A stretch of 64,000 nt of DNA from Schistosoma haematobium. Its lineage: Eukaryota; Platyhelminthes; Trematoda; Strigeidida; Schistosomatidae. Positions within the stretch are counted from its first letter, which is position 1; every line of letters starts with the position of its first letter. Below the pieces are notes generated by a model, which was not told where the DNA came from, searched no databases, and saw only the letters and a program-made list of their open reading frames with translations. Shown one piece after another: positions 28,101 to 42,159 of this stretch. The DNA is taken from contig NC_067196.1 in NCBI RefSeq assembly GCF_000699445.3, positions 29,467,116-29,531,115 of the forward strand. The letters run 5' to 3'. A program made the position numbers and the translations under genes.

Positions 28101-31100
28101 GATCTCATTTGAAATATAGTGGTATGAGACCACACATCAGAGCTTAGCCATACTAGAACGAAAAACCTTTTCAGTTTAACTTGGTTTTTAGTGGTCTCAA
28201 GTCAATCCTTGACGAATGCTATCTATAAATCAAGATAATCTCCTCAGTATCTTCATCAAAACTACTGCTCTTAATTATCACTGTCACTATTATTATTTTA
28301 TAATTTACATCACGGGATGATCTTAGTTAAGTGAAAATTAGGGACCAGAAAGCACTAAACAGATCTTCCGCTCAGTTTGGGTCTCGAAGACAGTGCACAT
28401 CCACAACCCTTTAGGGAGTCAAACCAAAATCTGTGGGCCTCACAGTTAAAGCTTGACTTTCAGACCATTGGGTTGGCATGCAGTGGTTTTCATTCCTAAG
28501 TTCAAACATTTTTCGATGTTGCTGAATTATGCCCTACATAGCTGAACTCCATCAGTCACAGCTTTTCATTAGAACTCCATGAATTATATCTCAAAATTAG
28601 TCATAGTGAGCCTACTTGGTGGTCTAAATGTTCGGCGCTCCCTGTCTTATTTCAAAGGTTTGATCCGTGGTGTGGCCATAGATTCGCACTGATATAGACT
28701 CGAAACTTTTATATAATGCTCCGTGATTTTTATTAGAACAGCAACTGATGTTAATCCACCTACAAAGTGGATTATTGTCATTTCAATCCGGAACATTATT
28801 GTGTCATGTTCTACTCTAGCTATATGAAGTTTAAAAGTGCGAGTATTTGATCGAACAATTTGTATTGAATAACTTCATAAATATCTTGTCACGATGGATA
28901 ACATGTTTAGGACCTACATAGAAAGATCTATGATTAATTTAGTGTGCAACTTACAAGATAAAATCTCTAAATCTCTAGACGATAAGATTACACAATAAAT
29001 TAAGTACTTCGGTATAAGATCTAGAAAACGTTTAAATAATCTATGACCAAACAACCGTTGTTCAATATTTGTTGTCATTTTATGCTGGTCAGTAATGATA
29101 AAAACTATTCTCTTTTTACTGAACATCCGGTTGGTCTTAGTTCCATTTAAATTTTATATGAATATATGGAAATAAAGTGTGCGGAATTAAATTGTTTCAC
29201 CTTTTTAAAATCATATATTTACAACTTTCTACACTCACGTACTTTAATGGATCTTTTTTAACGGATCAATTAGTTGAAGGTAGACAAATAGGATACAGAT
29301 TGTTTTTTCCTCTAGATTCTCCATTAAAACTATAAGAAGATGAAGTGATTCACTCATTCATTCATTCACTGACCCATTTAGGTATCAAACCGGATATACA
29401 ACATGTCGTGTCAAATTCTTCAACCTTTTGTCATTTCCTCTTAGAATTCCTTCTTATTTTGCTCAACATTTTAGTTAGATAAATGCTATTTGCACAAAAT
29501 AAATGCACACACACATGTGTAGAGTGTATAGTAGATCATATTGGTACACGTTGTTTTATTCTCTCATCTAATTTCTAGGTTGATTTATAAAATTATTAAG
29601 AATGGAAGTGTTTATATTTGTTTGTATTCTTTTCTTATTTTTTAGTCTCGATTGTAAGAATTTCCCTTAAGTTAATTTAACCGATTTCAGTCTTTATCGA
29701 TCGTTTGAATATTGGTTAATAGAACCATCATAATAATTAATCATATATATGTACATACATGTAGGCGTCATACTTCCTATATTATTACATAGGATACAGT
29801 GTATAAATCATGTTACTTTCTCAGCTCTATGCGATTGAAATAATGAAAACACTTAACTGATTAGCTTGAGGAAAAAAGATTATTTCATAAGATGATATTT
29901 ATTATTGAACCGATTAAATACAAAACTAAAATGGTACTCTGCCAGTATATCCACGGTTTAGTTAATACATCTGCATACACTTACTGCTTCTTTATTTTGA
30001 AGTATTATGAAATATGAACTTCACAGTAAATGGTTAATATTTAAGTCAGTCTTATGCAGTGATTAAAGTTGCCATACTTCATTGGCACAGTGAGATAAAA
30101 TTGTCAGGTGAATCCAAGATACGTAGAGGTATTAAGAGCATTAGTGGTAATGAAAGAGAATAAGCACCAAATATGCGATTCGAGAAAATGTGAATTTGTG
30201 AAATCAAAAAAATTATATGGTAATTGATTAACTTCAGATCTAACTAAAGACAAGGGGTGAATGCACCTGCACTACTGTGGATGATTCGGAGGAATGTCAT
30301 CCAACGTATCTAACCAGTGATCTCACTTATCATACGGACCAAAACCTGGTAGTCGCCACCTACTTAAATGGAACCATTCGACAGTCAGTGTCTTCATGGA
30401 GTGATGTGATGTCTTTGTAAGGCCGCCTACAGCTTGTTTATAACTTACTCATACACCATTCATCATCGCGCGTCGACGTAATTAGTGGATGGAGATATGT
30501 AATACATATCCTAACTAGCTAAGTCGAGGAAGATTCTCTATTTGGTCAATTGATTTGCCATCCTTACCTTGTAATGCGAGTGTAACCTCGGAGTTGCTAT
30601 GTTGATGGTCTCAACATACATGAGCAATAATGAGAAGGGATCTATTATCGAATACCATTAACCTGAAAATTTCCCCTATTTTTAAGTCTACGTTTCATAG
30701 CTATAAATTTGAACTGTTGAGCAGTAAATTCGTCCCTTGAGTGGCTAAAGTCGCTCAATCCCTTTAAATACATGGCAGCATTTCATGAGACACCAACCTG
30801 ACAGGCGTGATCAGCCTTCCAATATAAGTGGATTGGTTGACGAGATCAACCACTTTACTCCTTATTACTTGTATAGGTGTTGACGCAGACCAGTCCAAAA
30901 ACAACTTCTCTCATTGAGAAGCAGAGATTAACATCACAAACATCTTATCGTTGTTTCTCAAGGCTGCAAGAAGATTGGATTTTGTTAGTGTCTTCAACAA
31001 ACAGGGATATATCATCTCAGTATTCTAAGTTAATAAGTGTATCTCCTAGTAGATGACTTCCTAAAAAGTTAAACTACGTGAGTGCTATCTCTAAAAGAAT

Positions 31101-34038
31101 GTCTATGAAAAAGCTAAATAAAAGTGAAGAAAGCGAATAACCCTGACGAACATCATCTTGTCTTATCGATTTTAATGACAGTCTGCCATAGGTTCTGACT
31201 GAACTACTGATGTTTAGGTAAAGGTCTTGTACAAGGTTTTTGTAATTCATTGGTACTCCTTTTCAATGACACACATCACTATAAAACCTATCATCCTACG
31301 CAGTCGAAAGCTACCTCAGTATTGAGAAATACGAATATGGTTGGGACTTAGTAGGTTTTGTCTGTGTTTTATAACCTCGATTTGTTATTTAATATTTGGA
31401 TAATCAGATGTATTCATACATTTGGTTTATCTTATATTCTGTTTATTACTCTCGACCTATTTTGTCTAGCATATCACTAACTTAAAATTAAATGATTTCT
31501 TTTGGTTAAATTGATAGATTTCAAGTGCTTTAATTCACTAACACTCCAAATAAAATATCTAATGGGTTAACGATTATACTGATGCCCTACCATTGTATTT
31601 TATTGATGCTAAGTTTTTTCCCTCGAATTCACACCATTTTGGCCAGTAGTCCAATATCTATATAACAACTCATTGAGTATATTACAGTTTGTCTTTGTTC
31701 AGTTATGTATCTGTTTGACTCCTATAGTAAAAACTTAAGATAATCTTTTTTCAAAGGTACTTTCGCCTCAAATACCCCACGCGTTAGCTACCGAGTCCAG
31801 ATAACCATTGGCTCGTTCAGTGGAAAGAATTTTAATTCATTTATATTGATTGTTTGATGTGGAAGATACTAGGTTCGAGTTTCTGTGGGAAGATCAACAC
31901 AGGGGTCCAGGCACACCCAACCGGCGAGAGCTCAGTGGCACGAGATGCACATCCTGGATTCCACTGCTAACCATTATAATGCTTGTGACTTAATTGCAAT
32001 GTTGAAGCGATCCGCATAGGATTCGCATATGCCATGAGAGACTGGTTGATTGAAGTCTATGGGATTAACGGGAAGATTGAAACAACCTATGCAAATGAAT
32101 TATCTTTATATTAATCCTGAGAAGTATCATATCTTATATTCCCCTTTATTTTCAGGTTATGAAGGTTTAACCTGTGAAGATGAAATTAATGAATGTTCGT
32201 CTTCACCATGTAAAAATGGTGCACAATGTGAAGATCTAATCAATAATTATACATGTCATTGTTTACCTGGATGGACTGGTTTACATTGTGAAAATCGTAT
32301 TAGACCATGTGCTGCTAATTCATCATTATGTTTAAATAATGCTACATGCTTAGATTTAATGACAACAAATGAAAACATTGAAGTGATTAATGAGTCAAAT
32401 GATCTTTTTGTATGTCTTTGTCCTGAAGGTAATTCATTTGTAAATAAAATAGTGTACAAATGGTAATATTTTATATTGGTTGTACTAAACATTACTGTAA
32501 GACCAGTCACTGCCGAGATCCGTAATTATATTTCATAGCCATGCTGATTTTTAACTTATCTAATACTAAACATATTTTTTGTGATATCCCAATGAGTAGG
32601 AAATTGTATTTCTAACGTTTCGTGACTAAATGTAAGCCACATATTCAGAGTAAACATACATGTTTGATTAAAAAGGTTAACGAAGATAAGGTAACTTAAT
32701 ATCTCTAAAATTGAATAATGATGATAACAATAATAATAGACGAAGAAAGGTAGTAATGGACTGGTTAAGTAGTGTTGATCTAAATGGTGAGCTTTTGGGA
32801 TGTGGATTTGAAATATGTAGAAGAAGCATTATGAGGAAATGAAAGACCTCAATACGTTTACCTTGGTTTCTATAGTCAAAAAGTATAGTTAGACAGGGAC
32901 TACTGTGTATATTTTCCTATTGAAGAACCTGTGTCTTAGAACATTATTATATTAAGATGAAATAGTTATTTATCATGAGCATTACTTAGATCCCCTTATT
33001 GAAGTTCATATCAACAGCGAGGAGAAAATTTAAGGATAGTTAGAAAACTATTTGCTCAGTATAAAGATTCCTGAACGAAAATGATATTTTTTTCCAAAAA
33101 AAAGAACTCCCCTAACATTCTAGACATATAGGAGTTCATTAATGGCGTAGAAAGAGCTTACAGTTTCCATTTTTTTGCTTTGTGCTATAAACTATTCTTT
33201 TATAATACTCGTTTCTCGACTGGCCCATTAATAGCTTCAGTATCTTAAAGTGATTTACTGGGTCGCCTAAGACAAGCAAAATGCCTTCTTTTGACCTTTG
33301 TATTCAAATAGGTTGCTTTTTGCTTAGATTATTTCAGGTTCTTAAAGATAGCTTTTAATACAAGCTGACATTTATAAAATAATATTTGAAAAACATGTAA
33401 TACAAAGTGGTTGCTTTGTTCCAGTTTTCGGACTTTATCGGTCCATACTTGAGGCTTAAAACTATTTTTACCAGTTCTATTGTGAGAAATAGTGATATTT
33501 TCTGAAGTGTGTTGGCTGTCAAGTCAGTGAAACCCGTTCAATTATATATTAGTGCGCCTTAATTAAATTGTATCTCAGCATTTCATTGGTATAAGTGGCA
33601 CCACTCTTAAATAAAGAACAAACACATTTATCCTACAGATGGATTAATTCATAACTCCCATTGCTCAGTGTTGACATTTTCTACTACTTCATAGTATAAT
33701 ATGCGTCCTAATTCTACTGAAAAACATTAACTACCTCGTTGATGAATGCTAATTAGTAAGAGACCTCATTTAGAGCTCCTTTTCAATTTACTTTCAACTC
33801 ACCATCCATCAAGTAGTAAACGATTATGAAATCTTTGAATAGGCAATTTTTCTATTTGAATTAGGTTATAATATATTTTCATCCAATCAAAGATTATTAT
33901 TTTTACTGAGCAAAAAGAATTACGTCAAATAAATATGGAATTTTCGTTATACATTATTATCGTACAAACCTATCTTCATGTTAATATATACATCTTTTAA
34001 AACAGAGATTTTATCCTTTTTAATTGTGTATCACTATG

Positions 34039-34099
<61 letters not shown>

Positions 34100-37000
34100 T
34101 ATACATTGGTAAAATTCAAATGACAATTTATCTTTCATGTTTCTCTATCTCTCTGTCTCTGTCATTTCTGTAACGACAAAACAAAAACCAACTAAAAGGT
34201 TTTCATGGCAAGTTATGTGAAACAAAAATAATTAATAATTATTGTACGGAGATTGTCTGTCAAAATGGTGGACAATGCAATATATTAGACAATGGTAAAG
34301 AATATTGTACATGTTTGAAAAATTATCACGGATTATACTGTGAAGTAGAAGAGAATCAAGAAGAACAAAATACAGAATTATTCCGAATAGAAAAAGACCA
34401 AATTGAAATGGTACGTTTAGAAAAAAACTATTTATTTTTGTAAAGAGAAATAGATGGGTTGATTTTTTTCATAATTTCAAAATGAAATGACTTCTTTTCT
34501 TTGACTAAATCTAAAATTCATGGTATTTACAGCATGACAGAAACAGTAATACTAGCAATACCAGTATTGGTAGTAGCGTTAGTGAAACAAATTACTTAAT
34601 ATGACACGAATGTGCTTAAATGAGATTCAGATTTAAACTGATATAATGGACGCTACTCACAAGATTGCTTGTAAGCAGTGTGTATGCAGCAATCGACAGG
34701 CGGAGTGAAGAGTTTCAGTGATTTGAAAGCACAGCATTGGCAGAACACTTGGAAACTAGACAAGCAGACAATTCAGATGACAAAACACGACGAAAGATGC
34801 AAATTTAAGCGATGTATTTGTATTATATAAATACTTTGTTACTTCTCGCTATCAATACTTATTAGTCTTGCCTACTGTCTTGTTTTACACTGCTATCTAG
34901 TAACTTATGAACATTTGTACATTTAATGATTACAGTATATATGCTTCCATCATTCTAATAAATATTTTAACTTAAGGAAGTTATCAGTGTTTTGTGATCT
35001 TCACTTTTATCTTTGTTTTAATTGTCGACTATATAATAATCGGTAGATTTAGTGAATTCTCTTTTACAATAGGGAATTTCGAAAATCGACCCAATGATCA
35101 AGTTACAAATTCACGAGTAACATATTCAAGTCAATAGTTTTATTAGTCAATTTTACCATAATGATAGTAAATGCATCGTAAAAATTAAGAAAACTAGTTA
35201 CATTTAGTAAACACCACGTAAATTCATTAATCGTTTATTATCAAAATAAAAAGGCATCATAGATCTGTTTCAATTTTTAGCAATATAGAATTGGAATTAA
35301 GAACTGGAAAAATCATGTCATCATTTTTTTATTTCATTCCTTTACCGTAGATAATTTTTCATCATGAATTGAGACTGACCGGTGAATGATCGTGAACATT
35401 AGACATAGTGTAAAGTATGAATAAAAATCACTTATCCGTTTGTTAATGGCTAGTTTTTTTTAGAAGAAACTCTAGTTAAAATTCATGGATGCATGAATTC
35501 AATCATGTCACCATCGACAGTTATACTCTTTAAATAACATCTCCAAACCCTAATCTTCCCTATTACCGCTTATACTCTTGCTACCTCTACCACCACGGGA
35601 TTTGAATCGACAACTGCATCTCTGTGCTAAGGTGGTGTGGCAACTCGAACTGATGTACGTACGTACGAAGTTCTACGTTGTTACTGACTGACTGACTGAC
35701 GACAGTTATTACCTATTTTACTGAACAAGAATTGCTCTGTATTAGAAATTCACTAGATCTTAAAACATGAGGATTTGCATTTTGATCTTTTTTATTTTAA
35801 GCGGCATTTTACTAGTCGTGTGACTTGATGGTACTAGGTTCGGTTCTTTGTATAAAGTTATGGCTATGCACTAATGAATAGTCTTTATACAAGGACATGA
35901 AAGCTATTCGGTACTCACTAATTTCTAATGATTGCCTAGTTAGTGTTAGTTTGTAGTGAAGATCAAGGCGTTAAGTTTAACCATTTCTCTGGAAATTCTG
36001 TCTTTAGTTTAAGGGTTTAAACAAAATATTGTTGTTACTAAGGTTTTATTAGAGCGCCTCCTGAATTCCCCAACAATCCATTGCTGAACTTTAATAAAAA
36101 TATCGTTATAGATCCCACGTTCCATTATATTAAAATATAAACTTGGCTATGATAGATTTTAGTCTCCCTAATCTTATCTACATTTCAAAACATATCTAAC
36201 AATGAGGTTTATTATGAAGGTATCTAGCTTAATGTTCGTTGAATAATTCTAAACGAATAATTTTCTGTTTTTTATTTTATATAACAGGAGACGTTTAATT
36301 GTTTCAAAACACCATGTTTCAATAATGGTACTTGTCATGTACTTGGTGGCATCAGTAACTCCTCGACCATAACAATCACTAATACAACAGTTAATAGTAA
36401 TAGTAATAGTGGTAGTACATTTTGCGACTGTAAACCTGGTTTCTCTGGTCATTACTGTGAAAACATACAAGACTATTGTCAACATTCACCATGTCAAAAT
36501 GGGGGAATATGCATGTTAAAAAACGGTAGTAATAATAATAACAATACTATTAATCATTTGAATGTTGTAACAGCTGAATCGAATTACACTTGTATGTGTC
36601 AACCTGGATATTCAGGTAATCATTTCTTTTTTTATCTAATCACAAAATTCGTTTTCTTGTTTTGTTAATCTCAATCTCAGTAACTACACCATCCATCATA
36701 CAAATTATTTTACGATAATGTTTTAAGATTGTTTTTGAGAGGATCTACTACCTTTTGTTTACCTAAATCTAACTGATTTGATTGTGAAATTTATTATTAC
36801 TGCGACCAACTTGAATATCTTCATGCATACGTACATACATACATACATACACATGCATACGCAATTCCACTTTTAAAGGTATAAAATTAGAAAGAGTAAC
36901 ATTATCTTTAAGAATTTTGACATAGTAATGAATATGAGGCCAAGGTGCGTAGTGTAAAGTGTGTATAGTTTACATGAAATCGGCAATCTTTTTCGACATT

Positions 37001-40000
37001 CACCCAGTACACATACATACAAAATGATCAAATATAAAAATTATCAAATAAACTTGAATGAATAACACATCTCTAATCATTCTTTTTATTTACATTAAAA
37101 TCAATGTTTAACAAGTTTTTAGCTTTAACAAAAGTAATTCAACTAGACAATAATTCTAAGATCTGTTCCTGTATAAAATCAAGGATCTAAACTTTTGATC
37201 GCTATTCATAACTAGACGAAATTCAATTCCCATAATGCAGACTGGATTTTGTTACTATAATCTAAAATTACTCAATTGTGATGTTTCATCTAATAGTTTG
37301 TAGTAAACCCTTTAAAAATGAATTATTTCTCCTAATATTCAGGCTACATATTTATGGTCAACTTATTTAAACTGTACTGTGAAACACTGTTTATACATAA
37401 ATGAAATTTAGTTGCTTAGTGCAAGATGTTAACAAGATTGTTCAATGTTCCAATGACGTCTCGATGAAAGTTCATACAAAATAACATATCAGAAAGCTAT
37501 TTGAGCAGTAACTGAGAGAATCACATCTACCAATTAACTACATAGAGTCTACACTTCTGGTATCGACTAATTTTTTTTCTAGATCAATCCCAAATAGTTT
37601 TAATTGGGATCATGAACTGATCAGTGTTGGACCACTAGAATTCCAGGAAATCTATCTTAAAGCTAGTCACCAGCGAGAACATGATTATTGTCGGTAAGAG
37701 GAGTTGCGAAGATTGTAGTATTTTCAACAGTTAAATTCACGAGTCGATCTAAGCTTGACCATCTGGACGGATGTTTTGTCCTAGTTAAGGACACTGTTGA
37801 ATGCCGGCTCGTTGGTCTAGAGGTTCTAATTTCGCATACGAGACCGAAAGTCCTGGGTTCTGGTCCTGTATGTGGGATCGTGGATGCGCACTGCTGAGGA
37901 GTCCTATACTAGGACGAAACGACCGTCCAGTGCTTCCAGGTTTTCAATGGTGATCTAGCCTAGATAGACTCATGAATTTAACTGTTAAAAATATCACAAT
38001 CTGCACAACTCTCCTTACCCATAATGGTCTTTAAAATACTAAACTAATTTATAGGTTAATTCATTTCCTCTCATAAATATAAGCTTTTCGCGAGAAATTC
38101 TATTATTACCTCATATGTAATATGATTTACCCATTTTTAACGTTGATTTTTAGTTTTCCACTTTCAAATATGGAAGGTGGAAACAGCTAGAAATTAGAGA
38201 TCTCTGGATAGCTGATTTTTTTAAATATCAAAGTCCATACATATATTTACTGTGTTAAGAACAAAAAATACCTAGTTATCCCGTTGGATTCTTTTACATA
38301 AGCACTACACTACACCGTTCTTCCAATAATTGTTCAACTATTCAGGATGTGATGTCATTTATTTTGTGATCTAGTTTACCTATTGAATGAATACTCTGTA
38401 AATGGTATTTACCCCAATTAAGATAACATTAAGAATTTATAAGCACCTGACTTATGGTTAGCTCATTATTGAGACTATTGAGATGTGCTAACCTATGACT
38501 GTTCGGATACTCTTAGTCAGTATTTTCTAAATTACAACTTGAATTAGTTCACTATTTAAAGCTACACTATTTAATGCCATAGATGACAACTGTTTCCTTC
38601 AAGAAATAGTTCAATTCCATAGATCAGCAATGACTACTGAGACTTCATAAAGTTAATTCGAAATCACTGATGATTTTACTTTGTATGTTTTCTCTGTTGA
38701 GGTTAAGTAGTTATAACATTTTGTTTACAACTCGTCAAAACATACTAAATTTTGTGTCAAACGAATTAATTATCTAGCCAATTAGTTTTTAGAGTACAGT
38801 TTCGTTGGACCGTTGTACAATAAATCCTTAAAACTTCAATAGTGTACATTTTTACATTTGAGACTGAAACATTCTTTAGAATATTATACATTTCATGTTT
38901 GATTGCTTAGTTTCAAACAATCGAGTAAACTAATAATGTAACATTGAAGAATGAAATGAAACTTTCGAATAAACAAAATATAGTTCACCTACCTACATGT
39001 TAATTATTAATATTGACAATGCTATTACATCGATTACAATTTGTATGTGTTCAAGATTGTTTATTTTATTTAAAATGACGTTACTTGAATATGCTGTACT
39101 GTTACCGTTTAAATTTCGTACTTAGTGATCAATGATCAATAATCACTGAAGTTAAATCGGCTAATGTTAACATTCCTATAGTAGAATGATATATATTTTA
39201 ATATATGTGATCGTCGACACTATTATGTTAGGTTAATATTCCTCCATAGTTGAAAAAGTGGTCAATATTATGATACATTAAATATGTAACATTATTCAAC
39301 TTGTAAAATGATAAATTTCAATTTACGCATTAAATATTATAGTTTAGTCTTTCTTATCTGTACTATAATTTAAATGTATAGGATCGAGGTTGTTTTAAAT
39401 TTATTCATGTAATTTAAATGTAACATGGAAAATAAGTGTTGATTTCTGCGGGTATTTAGGAATATATATCAATCAATAAAAGTGTGAGTGTTGTATGTTT
39501 GATAATTGAACATTGAATTATTTTATAACTACCTTTACTAGTAATAATAATAATGGTTTTTTATTATTGCCACATATCATTTCATGGTTTTCCTGAAATA
39601 ATGAATTGTTTTGTCTATCATTTGAATAATACTAAACCATAATGAATTCACACGCCTTAAATCATTTTAATCTGTTCGTTCTCTTCACTTCATAATAAAC
39701 TAATTTTTAAAAAAATACAAAGTTGTTTTAACATAGTAATTAGTAGATTATCCGTACTTTCCACAACAACAGTCACAACAGTAACATAAAACGAGTACAT
39801 ATAGATAATCTATATAAATTTAAGTTTAGAGATAAATAATTCACTTTCTTATGTCTATGAAGTGGTTGTATTTTTTTATATTGGCGCCTCAGAAAAAATA
39901 AGAAAACTCTCTTCCTTTTTTAACGGGTGGTGGTTGGGGTAAGTAGTTGACCTAACAGAGGAAAGTAGAATGGTATGAATATTTTTTCAGTAATAGAGTC

Positions 40001-42123
40001 AATATTTTCTTTTTCAACAAGATAACGGAGAGAATGAAATGAGAGGGCAGAAAAAGTCAAAATAATGCTGGTCATAATTACTTTTTTTAATCAGATATAT
40101 ATTACTGTGAAACAATTTACTGATTATACACAAATCATCAGATATGAAATAAACATCAGTGAATTAGGATTTTTTAAAAATATATATATTTGTATACACA
40201 GTAATAAATATCAAGGTGACATCCTTTTTGCTATAAAAAAAACAACATACTAACTTATTTATATTCTACCGCAACCTTGTAAGTAACCAACTAGATTTTC
40301 ATACATCAATCCGCCTATCCATTTGTGCATGCATTTATGCATGTCAGTGCATTCGATTTCACAATGTAAGATAATTATCTCGTTAATACGAAATTACAGT
40401 TCATGAGAAATCTATTAATGTAAAGTTTGCGTCTAATACTTTCCTTAAGTTGTCGTTATTTATTCATTTTTAAAAAATGGTAAAACGAGATTATTTTGTT
40501 TATTCCTGCTTTTTTTTGAATAAAGGTATTTTTGTTTACAGAATGGAAACGGGTATCGTTATATTGTTTAGACAAATATTGTTGTGGTACCTATTTGTAA
40601 TATATATATTTAACAATAGACACACGACCAAAATGTAATAGTTGTTGGAGAGAATTATACTTATTATTTGTTGCGTTTCCGATACAACTAGATATCTCAT
40701 AGTATTGTTTATTGTCTATAGCTTATGTGTAAACAGTACATTTCTATCAGTATAACGGAGCTGTAAAGATTGTTGAGTTTTGATAGTTTTCAGTATGGAT
40801 TGACCTAAGTTTAAAAAAACCCACAATAATAATAATCATGCGTTCACTAGCTTTCAGTTTTGAGAAGTAATTTCGCTCAGTTGTGGTGAGAGGCTATAAT
40901 CAATAGAGTTCAACCATGTATCCACCAATAATATTGGTATTTAGCTGCGCAATATCGAGAATCGTTTGAAGTTAGCAATGGAAATCATTGGATGTCAGAT
41001 CACTGAGTAAATTGAAACTGGAACAGTTGACTTGTAATGTTCATCTTCAATATTTTATGTACAAGTATGTACGTAACAGCTTTAATCCCCTAAAAAGAAC
41101 GCAGTTTAGTAGTCAGTGGTTTTATTCTCTAGCAGCTAATCCATTAGGATTTATGAGGTCATTTCTTTGGCAAATTATCAATTAATGTCCAACCCAGTTA
41201 TTTCTGAAATCTTATCAGTCAATTCTCTCACCATAAGAGAAATATTTTGATTCCAAAATCGGTGAGACTATAATTTATGGACGAACTTTGATCGACGCTA
41301 AAGTGACCTTGAGAATGTTCATCTTTTAACTAGGACTAAATGAGGGTCATAAACCAGTGTGAGGAATCAGAATCATGATTTACAGTTGATGGTTAGGGCT
41401 GGGAATTAGATTTGGAGATTTTCATCAGGAATTGGTATATACTATAATGTCAAAACTCTATTTAGTCAAATGGATCAGTGGATTTTGCGCCAAAACCCAA
41501 GACCTGTTATCTCATACGTGATTAGTTTGTCCATAAATTATAGTCTCACTCGTTCGAGGATTATTATGAAGTAATCATGACAAATCAACAAATGTTTCTT
41601 AAGATGATGATCGATTAGTCAAGAGAGCTGTATCACAGTTTATTCATTCTATTTGAGACTTACACTGTATATTCCATTATCTTTTCTGTTTAACAAATCT
41701 TATTATATTTCAGAATTTTTTATCTTATACATTTTGCATAATATCAAAAATTCATCATCCACATGGGTGTATAATCAACTAAACTGATACAATGAGTCAG
41801 TCTCGTAACTTTGATATTATGAAAAGTAAAAGATCTCATCTGAATGTCATCTTCATCTTTATGACTCATATTGAGCTATGTTCATAATAATAATAATAAT
41901 ATATGTACTAATAATACTGATTTATGAAATGTATTCAGACAACAGTGTACATTCTTTATTAATAGAAGTACGACCATTTCATATTTTATGTATTTAGTCA
42001 ATTAATATTAATGGGTGTATGGTTTATTTATGATTTATATTATCATTTATTATCTTATTATATCTAAGTATACTTATCCCTATACATTATCCTCATCCAC
42101 ACATGTGTACACATCCATCTTAT

Positions 42124-42159
<36 letters not shown>

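Larger units (their letters stand above)
28030..32155 (+). other. Notch intron 3 (4.1 kb)
   Basis: It contains a family-B variant (28310-28500, with further related sequence to about 28750), a minus-strand RTE fragment (30240-31330) and a rearranged Sm-alpha SINE (31785-32095) that ends about 60 bases before the exon 4 acceptor. Other parts are AT-rich without recognised features. Confidence 0.6.
32429..34198 (+). other. Notch intron 4 (1.8 kb)
   Basis: It contains the short repeat with a degraded minimal hammerhead (32575-32665) and an AT microsatellite (34040-34105) ending about 95 bases before the acceptor. Otherwise it is AT-rich. Confidence 0.7.

Noticed and set aside
36249..36485. Minus-strand frame opposite exon 6
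   Set aside because: Shadow of the coding strand; the plus strand encodes EGF7 and EGF8.
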